In this document: positions 6,923-12,833 of the stretch, piece by piece
How the letters are laid out: each line of letters begins with the position of its first letter
How positions within the stretch are numbered: the stretch's first letter is position 1
Assembly: GCA_012837465.1 (NCBI GenBank)
Contig: DURG01000397.1
Location: 1 to 19,029 of the forward strand
Origin: Propionibacterium sp.
Lineage (GTDB): Bacteria > Actinomycetota > Actinomycetes > Propionibacteriales > Propionibacteriaceae
DNA length: 19,029 nt
Direction: 5' to 3'
Position numbers and translations under genes: made by a program
Notes under the pieces: model-generated
Told to the model about the DNA's origin: nothing
What the model saw: only the letters and a program-made list of their open reading frames with translations
Database searches by the model: none

Positions 6923-9271
6923 TCACGACATCTTCCAGCGCGGCAGCGGAGACATCTCCGGCCATTCGACGATCGACCAACCCTTGGACTTGGCGGCCCG
7001 CATGAGGCCGATGTCGGGACTGACTGCGACGGGGTTGCCGACCGTGTTGAGCATGGGCAGGTCGACGTGGCTGTCGGCGTAGCCGTAGCTGAGGTTGAGG
7101 TCGATGTCGTGCAGCTTGGCGTAGTGGTTGAGCCAGGCCGAACGCGATTCGCCAACCATCGGCGGCCCGCTCAGGAAGCCCGTGCAACGGCCCTCCTCGT
7201 CGGTGGCCAGTTCGGCCGCGACGATGGTGTCGAACAGGCCCTCGAAGGGCCGCGTGAGCGGGCGCACCGCACCCGTCATGAGAATGGTGGTGTGCCCGGC
7301 GTCGCGGTGCTCCCGGATCCGCCGGATCGCATCGGGCGACATCCGGTCGAGGATCAACGGCGCCAACTTCTCGTCGACGAACGCCTCCAGCGCGGCCAGG
7401 TTCGCCCCGGCGTAGCGGCGGTAGATCGAGCGGAGGAAGACGCCGCGGTCGCGGCGTTCCGCACCGAGGTACCGCGGGAGTTGGGCCGCGAGGCTGGCCA
7501 CCTCGCCGAGGCGGCGCAGGGGGCTGAGTTCTGGCAGCCTGGCCCACAGGTAGGTCTCGACGACGTTGGTGGCCATGACCGTGCCGTCGAGGTCGAAGGC
7601 GGCGAGCACGGTGCCGGGCGCCGCCGGCTTGAGCTCCTTGAAGGTGGCGGCCCTGGCCTGGCGGCGCTTGCGGACAGCCTCGAGGCGCTTGACCGGATCC
7701 GTGATGGCCGGGATGTGCACCTCCTCCATGTAGTGCTTCCAGTCGAAGGAGGCCGAGTCGAAGCCGAAGCGCTCCTTGTCGTCCTCATGCAGCGAGTTGT
7801 GCAGCGCGAGCGCGCTGTCGTCGACGAAGTGGAGTTCGGACTGGAGGTACTCGCCGTAGAGGGTGAGGTACTTGCCGAGGAAGCCGAGCGTCTTCGACGT
7901 CTTGTCGAGGCTGGTGGCGATGGCCCGGGCCTTCTTGCCGCGCGGCGCGTAGCTCAGCAGCTTGTTGCCCACCTTGACGCCCTTGTCGGCGACCCACATG
8001 AGCTTCTCGATGGGTTCGGCGCCGGGGAACTTCCACGTGGCCAGCGGTGTGGATCCCTGCCCCGAGAGGTACGGGTGCTGGCTGAAGTAGTTGCGCACGT
8101 GTTCGTAGATGCCACGGAAGGTCAGCGGGTTGCGGGCGCCGGAGGAGCCGTGGTAGTACTCCGGCTCGCCGATCTTCGGATCGGTGGCGCAGACGGCAAC
8201 GATCCCGTTGACGATGAAGTCGCACGGGATGATGTCGATCACGGCGTCCGGCGAGGCCGGGAACTCCGGCAACTGGCCGCGGCCGTAGGCCAGGATGATC
8301 GGATCTGCCATCTTGAAGCCCTCGATCCAGCCCGGATGGGGGTACTTCAGCGAGGACTCGACGATGGCGGGGCGGAAGATCGACGCCTTCATGTCATGGG
8401 TCAGGTCCGCGACGACCCGCTCGCCGAGGGCCTTCGCGAACGTGTAGACGTCGGTCCAGCCAAGGGAGCGGGCGCGCTCGGTGCCGGCCGAGACCAATTC
8501 CTGCTTGACCCACTCCTGGCGGCGACGCTCGGTGTCCTCCGAGGTGGTGAGGTAGCCGGCCTGCCGGTGCAGGGCTTCGGCCTGCTTGCGCAGTTCGGTC
8601 AGTTGCCCGGCGCTACGGGAGCGCGCCTCGATGTGCTCGGCCATGGCGAGCGCGGAGGCGGTCTCCGCCTCGTAGTCGATGTCGTGGACGTGGGCGGCCT
8701 CGGGGATGGCGCCGCGTCGGCGACCGGCGGTGTACGCCGTCGAGACGTGCACGTAGTGCGGCACCCGCTCGAGGTTGCCCTCGGCATCCGAGCAGGATTC
8801 GCGCAGCTTGGTCAGCAGCGCCTTGGTGCCCACCACGTTGGTCATGAACGCCTGGTCGATGGGCGGGTCGAACGAGACGTCGCCGGCGCAGTGCACCAGC
8901 ACGTCGATGTCGCGCGGGAGGTCCGGCACCTTGGGCAGGTCCCCCTCGATGACCTGGACGCGCGCGGCCATGAGGGCCTCGGGGCCGCCGGCCTCGCGGA
9001 CGAGGGCCTCGAAGATCTTCTTCTTCAGCAGGGAGACGACGCGCTGCTCCGCCGTGACGGAGCCCTTGCGGCGCACGAGGACGGCGGTGGTGGTGTCGGG
9101 GCACTCGGTGAGCACCTTCCACAGCAATTGCTCGCCGATGAAGCCGGTGACGCCGGTCATGGCGATCTTCTTGCCGGCCAGCAGGTCCTTGATCCGGCCG
9201 TTCAGCAGTGGCGGCACGTGGACCCGTGTGGGGTCGACTTGCCCGAAGGTGCTGGCGGGGGGCCTAGCCAT
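6923..9271 (-). CDS. Fatty acyl-CoA reductase-like SDR fused to a HAD-IB phosphatase
   Basis: A 782-residue two-enzyme fusion. The N-terminal half is an extended SDR of the male-sterility/fatty acyl reductase type: NAD(P)-binding TGVTGFIG (39-46), VHCAGDVSFD (126-135), catalytic VHVSTAY (174-180, S177) and YTFAK (Y276, K280). A reductase-type C-terminal region extends to about residue 545. The C-terminal part is a HAD-IB phosphatase with all motifs: FDLDGT (559-564), LMTGA (T666), and the acidic YADSHVDLP (D733, D737); motif III is around SRSAW rather than a clear Lys. Such reductases turn acyl-CoA into fatty aldehyde or alcohol; substrate and the role of the phosphatase are unknown. The ATG overlaps the end of hisA by eight bases, with GAGGG before it. 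No membrane span is obvious. Confidence 0.82.
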   Translation of the reverse strand: MARPPASTFGQVDPTRVHVPPLLNGRIKDLLAGKKIAMTGVTGFIGEQLLWKVLTECPDTTTAVLVRRKGSVTAEQRVVSLLKKKIFEALVREAGGPEALMAARVQVIEGDLPKVPDLPRDIDVLVHCAGDVSFDPPIDQAFMTNVVGTKALLTKLRESCSDAEGNLERVPHYVHVSTAYTAGRRRGAIPEAAHVHDIDYEAETASALAMAEHIEARSRSAGQLTELRKQAEALHRQAGYLTTSEDTERRRQEWVKQELVSAGTERARSLGWTDVYTFAKALGERVVADLTHDMKASIFRPAIVESSLKYPHPGWIEGFKMADPIILAYGRGQLPEFPASPDAVIDIIPCDFIVNGIVAVCATDPKIGEPEYYHGSSGARNPLTFRGIYEHVRNYFSQHPYLSGQGSTPLATWKFPGAEPIEKLMWVADKGVKVGNKLLSYAPRGKKARAIATSLDKTSKTLGFLGKYLTLYGEYLQSELHFVDDSALALHNSLHEDDKERFGFDSASFDWKHYMEEVHIPAITDPVKRLEAVRKRRQARAATFKELKPAAPGTVLAAFDLDGTVMATNVVETYLWARLPELSPLRRLGEVASLAAQLPRYLGAERRDRGVFLRSIYRRYAGANLAALEAFVDEKLAPLILDRMSPDAIRRIREHRDAGHTTILMTGAVRPLTRPFEGLFDTIVAAELATDEEGRCTGFLSGPPMVGESRSAWLNHYAKLHDIDLNLSYGYADSHVDLPMLNTVGNPVAVSPDIGLMRAAKSKGWSIVEWPEMSPLPRWKMS

Positions 9272-10001
9272 CGACTTCGCCCTCTGCCACGGCGAGCGCC
9301 TCTTCGATGGTGAACCGGCCGACGTAGAGGGCGGTGCCGACGATGGCGCCCTCCACTCCGCGGTCCACGAGTCGGCGCAGGGCCCGGAGGTCGTCGAGCG
9401 TGGCGATCCCGCCGGACGCGATGACCTTCTTCCCACTTCGCTCTGCCACGGCCATGAGCAGGTCGACGTTGGGACCGGTGAGCATGCCGTCGGAGTTGAC
9501 GTCGGTCACGACGAAGCGCTCGCAGCCTGCGGCGACGAGGCGGTCGACGACCTCCGGCCACGGGCCACCCTCGGTGGTCCAGCCGCGGGCAGCGAGGTTC
9601 TCGCCGCGCACGTCGAGGCCGATCGCGATGCGGTCTCCGTGCTCGCCGAGGATCCGGTCGCACCAATCGGGGTGTTCGAGGGCTGCGGTGCCGATGTTGA
9701 CGCGGCGGGCGCCGGTGTCGAGGGCCCGCTTGAGGGACTCGTCGTCGCGGATGCCGCCGGAGAGCTCAACCTGCATGTCGAGTTGTCCGACGATCTCCTT
9801 CAGGAGGTCGGCGTTGTTGCCGCGGCCGAACGCGGCGTCGAGGTCGACGAGGTGCAACCACTCCGCTCCCCCGTCCTGCCAGCGCATCGCGGCCTTGAGG
9901 GGATCACCGAACTCCTTCTGGGTGCCGGCGATGCCCTGCACCAGTTGAACGGCCTGGCCGTTCTGGACGTCGACGGCGGGCAAAAGTTGAAGCTTCTCCA
10001 C
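9264..10001 (-). CDS. hisA: PriA-type phosphoribosyl isomerase (HisA)
   Basis: This 245-residue (beta/alpha)8 barrel carries out the ProFAR-to-PRFAR Amadori isomerisation of histidine synthesis. In many actinomycetes this PriA type also does the TrpF reaction. From the GTG start, numbering matches M. tuberculosis PriA early on: LLPAVDV (catalytic D11), VELSGG (S81), GLDVRG (D130), ARGW (R139, W141, equivalent to R143/W145), and VVTDVNSDGM (T166, D171). One change stands out: conserved Arg19 (VRLVQG) is Gln19 (VQLVQG). A TTG at 10010 is an alternative start, but its ribosome site would abut it. It lies 27 bases after trpF and overlaps the reductase gene by eight bases. Histidine genes hisDCBH lie more than 5 kb away; hisF is not in the window. 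Confidence 0.93.
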   Translation of the reverse strand: MEKLQLLPAVDVQNGQAVQLVQGIAGTQKEFGDPLKAAMRWQDGGAEWLHLVDLDAAFGRGNNADLLKEIVGQLDMQVELSGGIRDDESLKRALDTGARRVNIGTAALEHPDWCDRILGEHGDRIAIGLDVRGENLAARGWTTEGGPWPEVVDRLVAAGCERFVVTDVNSDGMLTGPNVDLLMAVAERSGKKVIASGGIATLDDLRALRRLVDRGVEGAIVGTALYVGRFTIEEALAVAEGEVDG

Positions 10002-10009
10002 GACGCCCA

Positions 10010-10015
10010 ACCCTA
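10010..10015 (-). promoter_or_regulatory. TAGGGT hexamer before the hisA start (leaderless -10 or ribosome site)
   Basis: In the 27-base gap between trpF and hisA the minus strand reads TAGGGT, eight bases before the GTG at 10001. This fits an actinobacterial -10 placed for a leaderless hisA transcript, which would let hisA and the lipid-like genes be read without trpDCF. The GTAGGG could also serve as a distant Shine-Dalgarno sequence. Confidence 0.3.
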
Positions 10016-10028
10016 CCCCGAGCGGGGG

Positions 10029-10718
10029 CTAGGCGATACCACGCGCGGCTTCGATGAACGCCGCCACCTTGGCCGGGTCCTTGACCCGGCGGCGTGCCTC
10101 CACCCCGCTGATCACATCGACGCCGTGGGGCGCGACTGCACGGATGGCGGCGCCCACGTTGTCCGGCCTGAGCCCTCCGGCGAGGATGACGGGCGCCGGC
10201 ACCTCGTCGCGGATCCGCCGCGCCATGCTGAAGTCGACCGGTTGACCGGTGCCCGCGACGTGCGTGCGGCTCACGGAGTCCACGAGGAGGTGTTCGACGC
10301 CGAGCTGGGTGAGTCGCCGGGCGGCGTCGACCGGGTCCGGTGGCGAGTCGTGGCCCGTGAGCACCTCCCCCGTCTCGACCGAGAAGCGCAGCGCCTTGAT
10401 CACGCCCACGCCCATGGCCTTCAGCTCCCGGGCCAGTTCCTGCGTCGTCGCGGGGGCTTCGTCCGCATGGAGTTGCACCGCGTCCGGGCGGAGCGCCTCG
10501 GCGTGCGCGAGGACGAGGCCGGCGTCATCACCGGCCACCATCACGCGCTCCACGCCGGCCGGCACTGCGGCGACCAGTTCGCGGGCCTCGCCGAGGGTGA
10601 GGTTCCAGGGCACCTCGGCCGGGTACTCGACGACGAAGCCCAGGGCATCGGCGCCGGCGGAGGCACACATGGCGACCTCGCCGAGGGAGGTCAAGCCGCA
10701 CAGCTTCACCCAGGTCAT
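10029..10718 (-). CDS. trpF: Phosphoribosylanthranilate isomerase, divergent TrpF
   Basis: A 229-residue barrel of the TrpF family, which converts phosphoribosylanthranilate to CdRP in tryptophan synthesis. Landmarks are VKLCGLT (4-10, catalytic Cys7), ADALGFVV (23-30), PDAVQLHADE (78-87), VEHLLVDSVS (141-150, catalytic Asp147), PVILAGGLRPDNVGAAI (176-192), and the phosphate-binding GVDVISGVE (199-207) followed by VKDPAKVAAF. The usual SPRxV element after GFVF, which supplies Arg36 in T. maritima TrpF, is replaced by EYPAEVPWNL (31-40) with no arginine. From memory this resembles archaeal-type TrpF. The ATG overlaps the trpC stop (ATGA). A dedicated TrpF beside a PriA-type HisA is unusual for an actinomycete. 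Confidence 0.88.
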   Translation of the reverse strand: MTWVKLCGLTSLGEVAMCASAGADALGFVVEYPAEVPWNLTLGEARELVAAVPAGVERVMVAGDDAGLVLAHAEALRPDAVQLHADEAPATTQELARELKAMGVGVIKALRFSVETGEVLTGHDSPPDPVDAARRLTQLGVEHLLVDSVSRTHVAGTGQPVDFSMARRIRDEVPAPVILAGGLRPDNVGAAIRAVAPHGVDVISGVEARRRVKDPAKVAAFIEAARGIA

Positions 10719-11416
10719 GCGGGCCAGCCGATCCCGATGAGCGAGGCGAGGAGGCCGCTCGGATCCTCGGCACGCAGGATCGCGGTGCCGACGAGGACCG
10801 CATCCGCCCCGGCCAGGGCCGCCCGGCGCGCGTCGTCGGGGTCCGCGATCGACGACTCCGACACGATCACCCGCCCGGGCGGGTAGAGCCCGGCGAGTTC
10901 CTGCGTGCGGGTCACGTCGGTGTCGTCGACCTCGAGGATGGTGATGTCGCGGTTGTTGATGCCCACCAGCGGCGTCTCGATGGCGGCCACCCTGCGTGCC
11001 TCTTCCGCTGTGTGCGCCTCGATCAGCGGCTCGAGGCCGACTGCGAGGGCGTGAGCGGCGAGTTCCTCCAGCAGGTCGTCGTCGAGGTGTTCGGCGATCA
11101 GCAGGATGGCGTCGGCGCCCGCCTGGGCAGACGCGTCGACCTGGGCCGGGGTGGTGATGAAGTCCTTGTGCAGGACGGGCACGTCGACGGCGGCCGCCAC
11201 GGCACGCAGCACGTCCATGGAGCCGCCGAAGTGCACGGGCTCGGTCACCACGCTGATGCCAGCCACTGGCTGGCCGGCGAGGAGCCTCGCGTAGCCAACT
11301 GGATCGCGGCCGCGGAGGAGGTCGCCCTCCTTGGCGGAGCGGTGCTTCACCTCGGCGATGACCGCGAACAAGCCCTCGGCCTGGCGCGCGCGAATGGCGG
11401 CGGTCAGGCTACGCAC
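10715..11416 (-). CDS. trpC: Indole-3-glycerol-phosphate synthase, short TrpC
   Basis: TrpC closes the indole ring of CdRP. This copy has 233 residues, shorter than the usual 250-270, because most of the N-terminal extension before the first strand is missing. All catalytic residues are recognisable: E22 and K24 in AEVKHRS, K84 in VLHKDFI, E133 in LIEAHT, N154 in GINNRD, and E187 and S188 in VSESSI. The SPSxG element after the first lysine reads SAKEG. Motifs such as GISVVTEPVHFGGS (53-66) are intact. The GTG start lies inside the end of trpD (8-base overlap) and has no good ribosome site, so expression probably depends on coupled translation. The frame upstream of the GTG has shadow-like composition and does not restore a longer N-terminus. 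Confidence 0.9.
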   Translation of the reverse strand: MRSLTAAIRARQAEGLFAVIAEVKHRSAKEGDLLRGRDPVGYARLLAGQPVAGISVVTEPVHFGGSMDVLRAVAAAVDVPVLHKDFITTPAQVDASAQAGADAILLIAEHLDDDLLEELAAHALAVGLEPLIEAHTAEEARRVAAIETPLVGINNRDITILEVDDTDVTRTQELAGLYPPGRVIVSESSIADPDDARRAALAGADAVLVGTAILRAEDPSGLLASLIGIGWPA

Positions 11417-12734
11417 GGGTCGTCGCCGCGACGAGTTCGTCGAGCTTGCGCTGCGCAGCCCCGGAGGCGATGAGGTCGAAGGCGAGGTCCACCCCTCCCT
11501 TGAGGGTGTCGGCCCTGCCCGCCGTGTAGAGCGCCCCACCTGCGTTGAGGGCCAGGTAGTCGCGGCGTGGGCCGGTGTCCTCACCGGCGAAGATCCGCTG
11601 GATGGCCAGGGCGTTCTCCTCGGGCGTGCCGCCGGCGATGTCCTCGATCCGGCAGCGCTTCAGCCCGAAGTCCTCCGGCGTGAGCTCCTTGTACTCGATG
11701 TCGCCGTCCCTGATGTCGGCGACGCTCGTGGCTCCGATCAGCGACAACTCGTCCAGACCGTCGAGCCCGTGCACGACGAGCACGTGGTGGAAGTCCATCT
11801 CGGCGATGACCTTGGCCATCATCGAGACCAACTCGGGCTTGTAGACGCCGAGGATGTGGGTGCGGGCGCGGAGCGGATTGATCAGGGGGCCGATGATCGT
11901 GAAGAAGATCGACTTGATGCCCAGCTGGTTCTCCGGCCCGAAGACGGTGCCCATGATCGGGTGGAACGTGGGCGCGTACAGGAAGCTCATCCCGACGTCT
12001 TCGATAAGCCTGGCCGCCTGCTCCGGCGCCTGGTCGATCTGCACGCCGAGCGCCTCGAGGACGTCGGCCGAGCCGGACTTCGACGAGATGGAGCGGCTGC
12101 CGTGCTTGGCCACCCGCGCGCCGCCGGCTGCCGCGACGAAGGAGGCCGCCGTCGAGACGTTGAAGGTGGCGGAGCCGCCGCCGGTGCCGCAGAGGTCGGT
12201 GAGTTCGCCCTCGCCGCCCACGTGGATGGGCAGGGCGTGCTCGCGCATCGCGGTGGCGATGGCCGCGACCTCGCTGACGGTGGGCCCCTTGTTCGTGAGG
12301 CCGACGAGGAAGCCGGCGATCTGGACGTCGGTGAGCTGCCCCTCAGCGATGGCCTCCACGACGGTGGCGACCTCGCCCTTCTCGAGGTTGTAGCCATCGG
12401 CGAGCTTGGCGAGCACCGGGGCGATGGTCGCGCGGCCGGTGGACATGTCCTCGACGCTGGGCTCGAACGTGAGGCGCTCCTCATCGGCGCGGCGGAACTT
12501 GTGCTGCTTGAAGGCGGTGACGGTGCGGGTGTCGGCGACGCCCTCGAGCAGGCTGATCTTGTCGTTGATGACGTCGGAGAGGCTCTCGTAGACCGGCACC
12601 TGCACGTGCACCAAGAGGTCCCACTTGCCGGTGATGGAGAAGATCTCGACGACCTCCTCGATGGAACCGAGCTGGCGCACGACGGAGTCGAGCGCGCCGC
12701 GCTCGGTCTTGATGTGGGTCAGGGCTGTGATCAT
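11409..12734 (-). CDS. trpD: RAM (Lrp/AsnC ligand-binding) domain fused to anthranilate phosphoribosyltransferase TrpD
   Basis: One uninterrupted 441-residue frame. Residues 1 to about 80 match a stand-alone Lrp/AsnC effector (RAM) domain: MITALTHIKT, EEVVEIFSITGKWDLLVHV (26-44), and EGVADTRTVTAF (64-75). There is no helix-turn-helix before it. A short charged linker (about 81-100) leads to a full TrpD, which moves phosphoribosyl from PRPP to anthranilate: GTGGG (183-187), FNVSTAASF (191-199), KHGSRSISSKSGSADVLEAL (210-229), IGPLINP (281-287), and metal-binding D328-E329. The usual GTGGD lacks its Asp, and the VRxxLGIRT arginine region reads GPENQLGIKS. GGAGG lies five bases before the ATG. 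Met97 with a nearby GAGG could start a normal 345-residue TrpD, so a second product is possible. It is the first gene of the trpDCF-hisA run. Amino-acid control of the enzyme is an inference. Confidence 0.92.
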   Translation of the reverse strand: MITALTHIKTERGALDSVVRQLGSIEEVVEIFSITGKWDLLVHVQVPVYESLSDVINDKISLLEGVADTRTVTAFKQHKFRRADEERLTFEPSVEDMSTGRATIAPVLAKLADGYNLEKGEVATVVEAIAEGQLTDVQIAGFLVGLTNKGPTVSEVAAIATAMREHALPIHVGGEGELTDLCGTGGGSATFNVSTAASFVAAAGGARVAKHGSRSISSKSGSADVLEALGVQIDQAPEQAARLIEDVGMSFLYAPTFHPIMGTVFGPENQLGIKSIFFTIIGPLINPLRARTHILGVYKPELVSMMAKVIAEMDFHHVLVVHGLDGLDELSLIGATSVADIRDGDIEYKELTPEDFGLKRCRIEDIAGGTPEENALAIQRIFAGEDTGPRRDYLALNAGGALYTAGRADTLKGGVDLAFDLIASGAAQRKLDELVAATTRA

Positions 12735-12739
12735 CGGGG

Positions 12740-12744
12740 CCTCC
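12740..12744 (-). promoter_or_regulatory. trpD: Shine-Dalgarno site of trpD
   Basis: The minus strand reads GGAGG, five bases before the ATG at 12734. This strong site fixes translation initiation at the start of the RAM domain and argues that the fused protein is what is made. Confidence 0.75.
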
Positions 12745-12762
12745 AAGGTGAACGTCCTGGCC

Positions 12763-12768
12763 AGTATG
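12763..12768 (-). promoter_or_regulatory. Weak -10 candidate for the trpD operon
   Basis: The minus strand reads CATACT, five of six matches to TATACT, about 28 bases before the trpD ATG. No good -35 is visible at 17-18 bases upstream. No leader peptide with tryptophan codons and no attenuator hairpin can be seen in the 99-base intergenic region (12735-12833). Confidence 0.25.
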
Positions 12769-12794
12769 ACCCACGCCCGCGTCCTACAGGGGCA

Positions 12795-12806
12795 CGGTCC
12801 GGACCG
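12795..12806. repeat. 12-base perfect palindrome between divergent trpD and DUF4091 genes
   Basis: CGGTCCGGACCG is its own reverse complement. It lies near the middle of the only divergent intergenic region in the window, at about the -35 position expected for the plus-strand gene and just upstream of the weak trpD promoter. This is a plausible operator position. The arms are short and G+C-rich, so chance is possible. Confidence 0.4.
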
Positions 12807-12820
12807 ATGCGCAGGGCGGA

Positions 12821-12826
12821 TAGGTT
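12821..12826 (+). promoter_or_regulatory. TAGGTT -10 element for a leaderless DUF4091 transcript
   Basis: TAGGTT (TANNNT) ends seven bases before the ATG at 12834, the spacing expected when transcription starts at the start codon itself. No Shine-Dalgarno sequence at a good distance precedes this ATG, which supports the leaderless reading. The -35 region would overlap the 12-base palindrome. Confidence 0.45.
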
Positions 12827-12833
12827 CGTGGAC

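Noticed and set aside
6806..9313. Very long plus-strand open frame (over 800 codons) opposite the LarA-like and reductase genes
   Set aside because: It is antisense to genes with full catalytic motifs, has Gly/Val/Glu/Asp/Arg/Leu-skewed shadow composition, and shows no domain. Long antisense frames are expected in G+C-rich DNA.
10016..10027. Small hairpin CCCCG-AG-CGGGG between trpF and hisA as a terminator
   Set aside because: Only five pairs with a two-base loop, no T tract, and the genes are co-directional with a 27-base gap.
11417..11584. A longer N-terminus for TrpC, or a frameshift that removed it
   Set aside because: The upstream frame has Ser/Arg/Pro-rich shadow composition and no TrpC-like helix; the short form resembles a natural short TrpC class.
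11331..12833. Upstream extension of the DUF4091 frame over trpD
   Set aside because: It is antisense to TrpD catalytic motifs; the family N-terminus and the leaderless promoter both point to 12834.
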